This document shows positions 1 to 9,330 of a DNA stretch of 64,000 nt, piece by piece; within the stretch, counting starts at the first letter, position 1, and every line of letters starts with the position of its first letter. The DNA comes from Eudromia elegans (taxonomy: Eukaryota; Chordata; Aves; Tinamiformes; Tinamidae), in the NCBI GenBank assembly GCA_003342815.1, contig PTEX01000133.1:1-64000 (forward strand), read 5' to 3'. The notes under the pieces were generated by a model that worked only from the letters and a program-made list of their open reading frames with translations, had not been told where the DNA came from and did no database searches. The translations under genes were made by a program, and so were the position numbers.

Positions 1-10
1 TTTTTATTAG

Positions 11-199
11 TTTGTGGCCCACCTCCAAAAATCAAGAGTGGACACCACTCTGGCTTGAGAAGAGAGCAGTTCCTCTATGGATCCAGAGTGACATACAGCT
101 GTGCAGAGGGGTTGTCCCTCGTTGGAGAGTCCTCCATTTACTGCACATCCATCGATGGGGAGAACCTAACATGGAGCGGACCTGCCCCGGAGTGCAAAG
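11..199 (+). CDS. Gene 1 SCR exon A
   Basis: The acceptor TAG is at 8-10 and the donor G|GTGACT follows 199. The exon encodes a CGPPP start, a [12 protein letters not shown] middle and a WSGPAPEC end. It is the counterpart of gene 2 exon 6149-6337 but clearly diverged in its first third. Confidence 0.88.
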
Positions 200-1671
200 G
201 TGACTCACTTCCCTTGTATGAGCTTGGATTCATGCTCGGACTTAGGGACAATGTTCAGCCTAAGCAGAACAGCCTTTTTGGCTGTTCTGATAGAGGAGCT
301 GCCTGCCCAAAGCTGCTGGGTGTTGATAAAGCTCCTGTGTGGAGGTCACTGGCCCCCAGGATGGGCAAGTGCTTCTTCAGGACCTATGATGGGGATCTCG
401 GGGTGAGTTCTGCTGTTTGAATACAAAACTGATCTGGAAAGTGGTCAGGAGGAGTTACCAAGCGCCACCTCACCTGGTGGTCTGCAGTCACCACTGTCCC
501 TGGAGCAAAGCTGGCGCCCAGCATTAACCTCTCTGCTCTCCCCTTAGTGGTTCGTTGTCCCAAGCCAGTGATCGCTCACGGAGGGATGAGCCCGCCACGA
601 CACACGTTCCCCTACGGGGAGGCCGTGAGCTTTTCCTGTGACCAAGGCTACATCCTGCATGGCAGTAACAAGAGTCAGTGTGGGGGTGACAGCACCTGGC
701 ATCCGCCCCTGCCGACCTGTCAGCCAGGTAGGTCCAAACCTGGGGCTGATTTCCCCAGTTGGCTAGAGCGGGTCAAGGAGTGGCTGCTTTTTTGCATTGC
801 TACCAGTAAGGGGAATTCATAGTACTTCCTCTTCTAATTATATTATTTTCTCATACACATTCTCCTCTCAGTTCAGTGCCACATACCAGTTGGAGATGAC
901 CTAGTGATTCACACGCACAGGACAGAATATAGAGTGAACGAAACTCTAGCCTTCTCCTGTAAAAGTGCTGACAGTACAGTAATATTTTCCACAACTACCT
1001 GCTCTGCTGATGGCAAATGGGTGCCATCACCCAAATGCGTAAGTACCATCAGAATCACAGAAGGGTTGAGGTTGGAAGAGACCTCTGGAGATCATCTAGT
1101 CCAACCACCTGCTCCAGCAGGGACACCCAGAGCACAGGGCACAGGGTGGCATCCAGGTGGGTTTGGAAGATCTCCAGAGAAGGAGACTCCACAGCTTCTC
1201 TGGGCAGCCTGTTCCAGGACTGTGTCACCCTCACAGAAAAAAAGTTCTTCCTCATCTGGTGATAGAACTGCCTGGGTTTCAGCTTGCACCCATTGCCCCT
1301 TGTCCTGTCACTGGCCACTACTGAGAAGCCCGGGCCCAAAAGCCCAGACTTTGCCTGTGTCTTGCCCTTTTTACAGTCTGGCATAGCACTGCTCCAACTA
1401 CTTGAATGTAGTTGCATCATTGCAATAGAGCTGGCATGATTGAATAGGTTTTTAGTTGTAATTATTGAAGTATAATAATTATTATTAATGGAATTTCTTT
1501 TTAAAGGAAACACCCATTCAGCAAGGTATATGTGAGGAGTTTCTTCAAACTAACCAAATTCTGCAGTGTGGAGCTTCTCTGGAAAGAGTGAAAACTGTGC
1601 TGGAAATACGGAAGTTGTATCTGGAGATTCAGAAACTCGAAAAGGAGCTAAACCTCAGAGCAAACAGCTAA
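11..1671 (+). CDS. C4BP-alpha-like gene, 3' part (three SCRs plus oligomerisation exon)
   Basis: Exons 11-199, 548-727, 872-1038 and 1507-1671 (stop TAA 1669-1671); the 5' part lies before the window. The first three each encode one SCR with four Cys and a Trp between Cys3 and Cys4. The first two are symmetric (phase 1 in, 1 out). The third ends in phase 0, and the last exon encodes a 54-residue amphipathic tail with two Cys and a repeated LEI(R/Q)K pattern. This is the exon layout of mammalian C4BPA, whose C-terminal helix forms the disulfide-linked plasma oligomer that binds C4b and serves as factor I cofactor. Gene 2 downstream has the same 3' layout, so the pair arose by tandem duplication. 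The reading is firm; orthology to C4BPA itself is inferred. Confidence 0.85.
548..727 (+). CDS. Gene 1 SCR exon B
   Basis: The acceptor ends at 547 and the donor GTAGGT begins at 728. By eye it differs from gene 2 exon 6632-6811 at a single base (T/C in the codon after the second Cys), far less than the neighbouring exons do. Confidence 0.9.
872..1038 (+). CDS. Gene 1 last SCR exon (degenerate)
   Basis: It runs from acceptor CAG (869-871) to donor GTAAGT (1039). It starts in phase 1 and ends in phase 0, as in the last SCR of gene 2. The four Cys and the Trp are kept, but the Gly-Tyr after Cys2 is replaced by Ser-Ala. Confidence 0.8.
1051..1335 (-). mobile_element. CR1 LINE 3' fragment, inserted in reverse
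   Basis: On the + strand it reads AGAATCACAGAAGGGTTGAG and then the GGTTGGAAGAGACC...CATCTAGTCCAACC signature, the reverse complement of a CR1 3' end. The minus strand still encodes the [17 protein letters not shown] end of the CR1 polymerase ORF. It sits in the last intron of gene 1 and is absent from the matching intron of gene 2. Edges are approximate. Confidence 0.85.
1507..1671 (+). CDS. Gene 1 C4BP-type oligomerisation exon and stop
   Basis: It encodes 54 residues after acceptor AAAG, ending in TAA. Cys occur in the GICEEF and ILQCGA contexts, followed by a heptad-like helix rich in Leu, Ile, Glu and Lys. The two Cys correspond to the interchain disulfide pair of C4BP alpha chains, so the product should multimerise. 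Confidence 0.85.
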   Translation, partial: ETPIQQGICEEFLQTNQILQCGASLERVKTVLEIRKLYLEIQKLEKELNLRANS

Positions 1672-2172
1672 ATATTGCAACCTGTATCATAACAGGCACG
1701 TCTCCTTTGAGGCATGCTGAATAATCATAGTGGCTGAAGACTTCTACTGACATGGTAATTGATACTAATACATAAGTAGACAGACAAAAAAAATCAGTCA
1801 AGATGCACATATTTAACTATAATTCCATCTAACCCATTGATATTATGTTCATGTAACTGTTTATTGTTGTGAACAAACATTTAGTTGTCCTGCTATCTGT
1901 CACCTTAAGAGTAGGTAAAGTGAAGAAATCATCCAAGTTTAGTTGTTAGCAAGAGTGCCGGATTTTCTTCCCAAGCAGGACGGAGCTGTTCCTGGGCCAC
2001 CTAGCAGTTACACTTGCTTCCCTTTTGTGTGTATTCGCTTGCCCCAAGAGCAGTTGTTGGAACTGAAACTGTAAAGAAAGAAGGGGCTAGATTATTCCTT
2101 TGCCGTCCAGTAAAGGGGAAGTGTTCTGTTAACCTCTGTCTTGTGACCAAACATACTTCAGTGCACAATTAT

Positions 2173-2178
2173 AATAAA
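2173..2178 (+). terminator. AATAAA poly(A) signal, likely gene 1
   Basis: A canonical AATAAA about 500 bases after the gene 1 stop and before the gene 2 start. It is the only canonical hexamer I see in 1672-2505, a stretch otherwise without recognisable content. Confidence 0.5.
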
Positions 2179-2505
2179 AATGCAATTCTAGAAAGAGCTG
2201 TGTCCTGTTTTTAATAATTCTATCCTATCTATAGTTAAGAGGGGTTGCTTGGTCCTCTGGAAGGCGACTGAGTGTTTCCCATCACTGCACTAGCCACGAC
2301 CACCTCCACCACATCCGGCACGGGGCAGGAGGAACGGCCTGGTTCCAGGCTGCTTCTCGTCTCACCCGTCCCCAGCTTCCCACAGCTATTTCCCTTTTCC
2401 CTGGTGTCTTATGGTTGTCTTCTCAGCACTGTCACGCTCACTTTGAGGAGAGACAGTCAGTGTTATCACTGCCCTTCAGCCAGGAGTGCTCTTGGCACCG
2501 TGAAG

Positions 2506-2572
2506 ATGTCCCCGTGGTGGAGCTGGCAGCTCCTGGGGGTGCTGCTGCTGCTGGAGCCAGCTGCCAGTCTTG
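2506..2572 (+). CDS. Gene 2 exon 1: signal peptide
   Basis: The ATG is followed by WWSW, a run of Leu and Val, and a small-residue AAS end, then donor G|GTGAGT (phase 1). This is the only ATG opening a signal peptide before the SCR series. Confidence 0.85.
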
Positions 2573-5500
2573 GTGAGTGTCATTCATTTACTCCTTTTCT
2601 TTCCTTCTATGGTTCAGCTTTGCTTATTGCTCGAATATTTAATAATTAGGTTAGCAAAGTTCGGAGTCTTTCCCTATGACTTAAATCATTGCAGACTTCT
2701 CTGTGTCTAGTGTTACTGTTTTGCACACATAATCCAGCCCGGTGGCTGCTGCTAATTGTGCCTTTCTGCCCCTCAGCTCCCTTCCTAGGTACTTGCAAGG
2801 AGCCCCCCCAAATTCCTAATGCTTTCCGGAAATCCTCCGTGGGGCTGTTGATTCCTGCTGGGACCACCATTGAGTACAGCTGCCTCAGAGGCTACGAGCT
2901 CATCCCGGGAATGGCCTTAGGACAGGTCGTTTGCCTGCAGAACTTCACATGGTCTCCAGTGGAAAACTTCTGCCAGAGTAAGTGTGTTGGCCTCTGCCTT
3001 GACTAACTTGGCCAGAACTGAGGATATGCTGTCTGTGTTGGAGGACGTCCCTGTGGCCTGTGGCACAAGATGGGGTGTGTGATAAGATGGAGAGAGTCAT
3101 TTAGACAGTTAATAGTTTCTGTCACCGAATTAAGAGAGATTCAGTTAACAATTTTAAGTGATATCAGGAGCAAGGTTGTTGCTTAAGTGCTGTGGCAGCC
3201 CATTGAAATCTCAGGTTAGTTGCCTTGCATCCTTTGAGCTTCTATTCATCAGAAGTAGAAATTTACTCACTAATGACTGTGGGAAGAGGAATAAATGGTG
3301 GTTTCTGCCTGGAAACTGTCACGTTCTTTAAGAACAGTGCTTTTCAAAATCCCCTCCTGTGCAAAATATTCCCACCACCACCTTCAGCGAGAGGTGAATC
3401 TGCTGCCCCCAGCTGTTAGCACTATGTTTTACACTTTCTTTTTATTATGATTTTTCTCAGAAGTTCGTTGTCGCAACCCCAACGTTACCAATGGAGTGCA
3501 GATACCTAAGCTAAGGCCTGGAGAAGACACGTACGAGTACGGGGACACGGTTTCCATCGAGTGCAACCCTGGGTATGGCATCAAGGGTGGGAACATCCAC
3601 AGCCTTGCCCTGATGCGGTGCGGCTATGATGGGAGCTGGGACGCTGCCGTTCCCGTGTGTGAACCAGGTACGTGCTGAGCAGAGCAGTGCTGTGGCTTGG
3701 TGACTGGCCACCCTTCCTCTAAAGCATAAGGAAATCCCAGGGACACCTGCCCTTGACTTCATTTTCTCCCTGCTCTTTCAGTTTGTGAGCAGCCCCGGAA
3801 TATTCTTCATGGGAGACACAACAGCTGGACAGGGAAGAAGTTTTTTGTGGGGTCATCAGTGATGTACACGTGTGACAGAGGCTACATGGTTGTTGGAGAG
3901 CCTCATATTTTCTGTCAAGCTGGAGATGGGGTACATGCAAACTGGAGTCACCCTCCCCCTGAGTGTACTGGTGAGTACCGCTAGAGCAGCTAGTAGTAGG
4001 AAAGGGCAGAAAGAGCATTTGATTGTCTGTGTGCAATGGAAGCACTGCAGCTTTGAACTCCTGTTGATGATGGCTTCTCAAGCACACTTTTTCATCCCCA
4101 ATTTCCCTGCCTCTATTGCTGCATTTGTTAAATTGATTAGTTTTCTCTTCCTCACCTGACAGGGTGCAGTGACAATTATTTGCCAGGCCTGTGTTCATGT
4201 CCTCTTTGTTTGGTGATTCGCAGAGGTTCAGTGTCCAGCCCCAGTTATCAAACACGGAAGACTGAAGTCTGCACAGAACTTCACTTACAGGAGCACGGTC
4301 AGAGTCGAATGCGATGCTGGCTACATCCCCATGGGCGCCACCACCATTCAGTGCCAGGACAGTGGCAGGTGGCATCCCAGGGAGTTCATTTGTGTCCTAG
4401 GTACCCACAGATCTCTTCTCTTTGCTCTCGGATGTAATTGCACATTTTCTTACGCTGTCAGTAGTTGCTAGATTATATATGCTAGAATGATATATATAGA
4501 GCATATATATATAGCATATATATAGCATACGCTATATATATGCTAGATTGATGCTAGATTATATATGGTGTCAAAAGGTGTTGGAGGAGCACGTGCTGTG
4601 TTGCAGGGTGACTTAGCAGATTTAGATGGGCAGCACTATTAGCTGCACTATTGGGAATTTGATGATGTCATTCCCCTTGCTGCTTCGCCGTCTCTGTGTA
4701 ACCCTGCAGCGCAAATGGGGGAATTACCCCCATTCCACCCTCGGTTTCTGCATCAAAAGTCAACCAAGTGAGATGAGGGGAATCTTCAAAGAGAAAGTCG
4801 CTGCAGGATGCGTCTGGGGCGATGAGAAGTGTTATAAGGGCTTTAGTTTCTGCATCATGCAGTGAATTTTTGATCATTGTCTTCTCCGTTAGACGCAGGT
4901 CGCTCCCTCATATTCCCCAGCAGTGCTGAGGGTCACTGCTCTCCATGACTTCCTCCTGGGTCTCACATCCTTGCAGTTGCGTGAGAGGGTTAGTCTGGGT
5001 TTCAGCAGAGGCAGCAGCACTTGAGCTTCGTCCCCGCGGGTCTGTGGGTAGAGAATTTCCAACTGTTTGAGTCCTTTGCTCGGCACCCAGGTCGCTGCCC
5101 CTCTCCTCCCGCTGTTGAGCACGCAGACCTGCACTCTGACTGGAACTTCGTCGTGGGCAGCACCATAAGCTACTTCTGCAAATCCGGATACACTCTGCTG
5201 CCAGGAGTGTCTCCAGAAATTACTTGTCTCAAAAATTTCACCTGGTCCAAAATTCCAAAGCTTTGCCAGGGTAAGTATTCCATTTCCTTTGCTCTGCTAG
5301 GAAAGCACATTTGATGTTTCCAAAATACACACCAGTGCTGCTTTGCCCGTAAGGATTTATTTAGCAGTGTTTGCATTCTCAGTAATAATAATTTTGCTCT
5401 TCAAAGAGCAGAATGACTGAAAAGAAATATCTGAAATTCATGCTAATTCAGCTGTTTAATCAGTGATGCAGTGATGCATCTGGTAACGTCTAGTCCCTTC

Positions 5501-7482
5501 ACTCTGACTTCTGGCTAGTCACAAGGTTCAGACCATTTTGCTTTCCAAGGCAAATACTTACTGTCGTGTAATTACAACATCTTAATGTGCCAGGTCTCGT
5601 TAGAAACTCCTGACAGTATTAATAAGCAACCGACACGTTTTGTCGCTTTACAAGTCACCACTGTGGAAAAAGTTGCAGACTTGAGTGCCCATTGCTATCA
5701 TCATGTCACAAAACCATTCAAGGTCCTTTTATGCTGGTTTTCCCCAGAGATCCACTGTCCCAAGCCAGTCATCGACCACGGGCAGGAGACCAGCCTCGTG
5801 CAGGGGGCGTACACCGTTGGGCGCAGCGCGGAGTTCCGCTGTGATCCTGGCTACGTGCTCCAAGGCGCTCGGAGGATTCAGTGCTCATCCGGCGGGACGT
5901 GGCAGCCCCCGGTTCCGTACTGCGACAGGGGTGAGTGTCAACGGGTCGGCTTTGCTCACACGCAGAACGGATAGGGAATCTCAGTACAACGTGGGCCAAA
6001 CCTGCCAAGAATCGAGGAAGGTTTTGAAGAGAACCTGCCTCAGGGTAAACGGCAGGAGCTGCTTTCTCCTGTAGCCTCTTTAGATTTCTCAGGGTGCTCA
6101 ACTGAATGAGAAGGATCTTAACCTTTTTTCCTGACTTTTCACTTGTAGTTTGTGGCCCACCTCCAAAAATCAAGAGTGGGCAGTACTCCAGCTTGAGAAT
6201 GCTGCACTTCCCCTATGGATCCAAAGTAACGTACAGATGTGCAGAGGGGTTGTCCCTCGTTGGGGAGTCCTCCATCTACTGCACATCCCTCGACGGGAAG
6301 AATGTGACGTGGAGCGGACCTGCCCCGGAGTGCAAAGGTGACTCACTTCCCCCGTACGAGCGCGGATCCACGCTTGGACCTAGGGGCAGATTGGGTGTAA
6401 GTTACAGCAGGGTATCAGTGAGCAGGGCTACCTGGAGGTCTTGCTGTCTCCTACAGTCATGACAGCTCTTGATTGGAGGATGACCCATGTGGATACTGGA
6501 AACTCTGGTTCTTATAGATTGAAAGTGGTCAGGAATTGTTACCAAGCGCCACCTCACCTGGTGGTCTGCAGTCACCGCTGTCCCTGGAGCAAAGCTGGCG
6601 CCCAGCATTAACCTCTCTGCTCTCCCCTTAGTGGTTCGTTGTCCCAAGCCAGTGATCGCTCACGGAGGGATGAGCCCGCCACGACACACGTTCCCCTACG
6701 GGGAGGCCGTGAGCTTTTCCTGCGACCAAGGCTACATCCTGCATGGCAGTAACAAGAGTCAGTGTGGGGGTGACAGCACCTGGCATCCGCCCCTGCCGAC
6801 CTGTCAGCCAGGTGGGTACCAGCAGGGACTTTATTTTCCCAGCTGATCACGTTTCTGCTGCTGATTTGCCTTCTGCTGTGTTTTCCTTTCAGTTCTGTGT
6901 CCAAAACCACAAGTGAAAAACGGAAGGTTGGTCGGTGCTTGGGATGGTAATTTGTGGTACACAACAAATGCAACTCTCACCTTCGAATGCCTTCACGGCC
7001 ACCACTTCTCAGGTGATGGGGACATGTCTTTGGCAGACTCTTGGACAGTCACGTGCTTACATGATGGCACCTGGACACAGCTGCCCAAGTGTGTGAGTAT
7101 CCTGGTCAGGCTGAGCTTCATTAACGAATCTGCCTGATTTCTAACAAGCAAAAAAAATTAAGAACTTCTGCCTCGTTTCAACCCCAGGGAACACAAACTG
7201 CAGGAGGCAGCCAAATAGCTAAGGAGATAAGAGCTCAGCCTTAGATCTTTGAATGTGTGGATCTCTACCCACTCTAGTGCAATTGTACATGTCTTTTTCC
7301 CTCTTTTGTTGTGTTTTATCCTTTAACAGAAAAAACAAAGTGATGCTGCTGTGTGTGAAGAGATTGATGATATTAAAGCAGGTTTTGAATGCGGCGTGCC
7401 TATAGCAGAACTGAAAATGCTGCTGGAAATACAGAAACTCTTTCTGGAGATTCAGAAACTAAAGCTTTCCATGAATGAGTGA
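2506..7482 (+). CDS. C4BPA: C4BP-alpha-like secreted complement regulator (nine SCRs, complete)
   Basis: Eleven exons: 2506-2572, 2789-2977, 3461-3667, 3782-3970, 4224-4400, 5091-5270, 5748-5930, 6149-6337, 6632-6811, 6893-7092 and 7330-7482. Joined they give 1914 bases and 637 residues, with every phase consistent. The order is signal peptide, nine SCRs, then a 50-residue oligomerisation tail with two Cys and an [13 protein letters not shown] helix. Human C4BPA has eight SCRs, so this chain has one more. The expected role is a plasma oligomer that binds C4b, speeds decay of the classical C3 convertase and acts as factor I cofactor; that is family knowledge. No SCR is split across exons, unlike genes 3 to 7. 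Gene 1 is its tandem paralogue, so which copy is the true C4BPA orthologue is open. Confidence 0.88.
2789..2977 (+). CDS. Gene 2 SCR1
   Basis: The SCR starts [13 protein letters not shown] and ends ENFCQ. Two in-frame acceptors lie 12 bases apart (exon start 2777 or 2789), so the mature N-terminus may carry four extra residues (APFL). The upstream one has the better pyrimidine tract. Confidence 0.85.
3461..3667 (+). CDS. Gene 2 SCR2 (long)
   Basis: 69 codons after acceptor CAG 3458-3460. The longer spacing before Cys3 ([17 protein letters not shown]) makes it larger than the usual 60-63 residues. Confidence 0.88.
3782..3970 (+). CDS. Gene 2 SCR3
   Basis: Starts [11 protein letters not shown] and ends [10 protein letters not shown], with donor G|GTGAGT at 3971. 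All four Cys and the Trp are present. The 'c'-like W-S-x-P-P-x-C ending recurs in genes 3 to 7. Confidence 0.9.
4224..4400 (+). CDS. Gene 2 SCR4
   Basis: Starts [12 protein letters not shown] and ends FICVLG. The donor G|GTACCC is weaker than its neighbours, but phase and length (59 codons) fit. Confidence 0.85.
4468..4566. repeat. AT-rich imperfect TATA tract
   Basis: Tandem copies of TATATATA mixed with GCTAGAT/AGCATA units in the intron after SCR4 of gene 2. It is low-complexity and partly palindromic. Confidence 0.7.
5091..5270 (+). CDS. Gene 2 SCR5
   Basis: Starts [11 protein letters not shown] and ends KLCQG. It resembles SCR1 in its CLKNFTWS segment before Cys4, which suggests an old internal duplication. 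Confidence 0.88.
5748..5930 (+). CDS. Gene 2 SCR6
   Basis: Starts [12 protein letters not shown] and ends VPYCDRG. It is similar to SCR8 (CPKPVIAHG), which again suggests repeat expansion within the gene. Confidence 0.9.
6149..6337 (+). CDS. Gene 2 SCR7
   Basis: Counterpart of gene 1 exon 11-199. Starts [11 protein letters not shown] and ends [10 protein letters not shown]. Confidence 0.9.
6632..6811 (+). CDS. Gene 2 SCR8
   Basis: Counterpart of gene 1 exon 548-727 and almost identical to it, as is the roughly 100 bases of intron upstream. Confidence 0.92.
6893..7092 (+). CDS. Gene 2 SCR9
   Basis: 200 bases, phase 1 in and phase 0 out. Starts [11 protein letters not shown] and ends TQLPKC. 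A Trp-rich stretch before Cys2 and a spacer before Cys3 depart from the consensus. Confidence 0.88.
7330..7482 (+). CDS. Gene 2 oligomerisation exon and stop
   Basis: 50 residues ending in TGA (7480-7482). Cys lie in AVCEEI and FECGVP contexts and precede the leucine/isoleucine helix. Only part of the sequence matches gene 1's tail, but the LEIQKL core is shared. Confidence 0.87.
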   Translation, partial: KKQSDAAVCEEIDDIKAGFECGVPIAELKMLLEIQKLFLEIQKLKLSMNE

Positions 7483-8902
7483 GTCCTGCGGCATGGGCTG
7501 TAACAAATCACCTCTCCTGTGGATGCAGTCCCAGTATCTATCTATATGAAGGCTCTTAGTGACTTCATAGTACATACTTACGTGGATGTAGCCAGAGAAA
7601 TATTAAGCAGGTTATGCAAAACCACTTTTTGTCATGTTAGATACTCTAGAGCTAGAGCACAGAGGGTTTCTTTTCTTACAAATGTCCAGCTTTGTTTCCC
7701 TACTTAATAACTTGCTGTTTGAAATCATGTTTTAGGAATTAGAGTGAGAAGTTACAATAAGCTGCTTTTTCCACTGAATTAACTGTGCCAAAGCAGAAGA
7801 AATTAGAAACTAGACTGAAGAAGCAGCAATGTGAACACCAGTTTGGAGCTGGTGCAGGTTCCTGATGTAGCTTTGGTGGTTTATGCCTGTGCCTCGCCCT
7901 CCTCTTATCTTGTCCTTCTGAGCAAGATCATCCCCTAGCTGAATTCAGGGTACTGTAACACTGATACGCTTTATGCAGCCAGAAATAGGAGTGAATTAAC
8001 TATTTAGCTATGTTTTCTACTAATCCAGGTTAAGGGCAATTACATAAAAGCTTTGCATTTTAAGGATCTGTGAAGCGTGTGCTCTCATCCTTAGATGTAA
8101 AAGAGGCAACAGGACTGTGTTGCAGTGCTGTGCTTGGCAGATACCTGCTCTGATACTGCCCCCGTTTGCCCGTGTGTGTTAGCAAATGCTGAGAGTAGGT
8201 GTTGGAAGGTGGAGCACAGAGCTGGGCATGGCTCAGGCTTCTCTTGCTGTCTCGTGAGCAAACGCCTCGGTGCACGAGCAGTGGTTATTTCCAGGCCGGT
8301 GACAATAAAGATCAAGGTGCAATCGTGAGCGTCTCGTGGTTCCGTTGTGTCAGCTGCAAACTAGGAGGATTGGCAACGTGCCCGAGCGCTCGTTTGGGTG
8401 GAGAGGCACTGGCCTTGTGGGTGAGGGGACCCGGCTGAGAGAGCCCCTCTGCGGGACCCTCCCGGGCTCTTGGTGCTAGTGCCATTGAGCAGAATGTGTC
8501 TCCCGTGGGCGCCGCGATGTGCTGCGCTCGCCGGGACGTTGCAGCCTGTTAGTCACTGTGCAGATGTGCTCCTCACACCCATCCCCGAGGAGGAATGAGT
8601 CAGGCGGCTGGGGAGAGAACGGACCAAGGGTGGCCCCTGTTCGTTTTGTTTAGGTCACGCTGCATTCCAGGAGCTCTGGCTGTGCTCCTCAGCCCCTGCT
8701 GCTGCTCCCGGGCCCGAAACAGGGCTTGAGTCGAGGGCTGGGCCGCGTCCCCTCCACGTGGGAGACCAGGGACAGGGCCAAGAGCTCTGCTGCCTGGAGC
8801 TCTCTGATCCCGCGTGTGCTCGGGAGGCTCCCGCTGCCTCCAGCTCCGCGTACTCCATCCAGCCCCGCGGCTGCACCTGGAGCCGGCAGGGAACGGGCCG
8901 CG
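7483..8902 (+). other. Gene 2 3' region and gene 2-gene 3 intergenic
   Basis: No SCR-like or other recognisable exon on either strand. A canonical AATAAA at 8304-8309 is a plausible end for gene 2, giving a 3' UTR of about 0.8 kb. From about 8680 the base composition turns GC-rich ahead of gene 3. Confidence 0.55.
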
Positions 8903-9330
8903 ATGGAGCCGCAGGATCGGGGCTGCCCGGGCCGGGTGCCGCTGGGCTCCGGCTGCCCCGCACTGCTCCTGGGGCTGCTGGGGCTCCTGCGCCTTCCCGT
9001 GGCCGGCGGTGAGTACGGACGGGTACCGAGGCGAGCGCTGCCGCGGGAGCCCCGGTGCCTTCCCCGCCGCTCCCAGGGCTGTTGGGGGTGGGCAGGGAGC
9101 TCTGCCAGCGCCCCAAGGGCCTCTCGGTCCCGCAGGCGACTGCGGCCCCCCGCCCGCCATGGCCCATGCGGAGCCGTTGGGCACCAGCCCCACCGGCCGC
9201 TTCCCGGTGGGCTCCAAGGTCACATACAGGTGCCTGGAGGGTGCCATGCGGCTGCCGGGGCGCATGGACACCCGGCAGTGCCTGCCCGGGCCCCGCTGGT
9301 CAGAGCTGCCCCCACTCTGTGCCCGTAAGT
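8680..9330 (+). promoter_or_regulatory. GC- and CpG-rich region over gene 3 exon 1
   Basis: CG dinucleotides are frequent around the first exon and SCR1 of gene 3, in contrast with the flanks. It may be a CpG-island promoter, though part of the signal comes from GC-rich coding exons. Confidence 0.4.
8903..9008 (+). CDS. Gene 3 exon 1: signal peptide
   Basis: The ATG opens 35 codons ending in a Leu-rich LLLGLLGLL core and a VAGG end, with donor G|GTGAGT. The N-region is long (about 18 residues) and Gly/Arg-rich. Confidence 0.8.

Noticed and set aside
1055..1513. Minus-strand 152-codon frame
   Set aside because: It is the decayed end of a CR1 LINE polymerase ORF, not a host gene.
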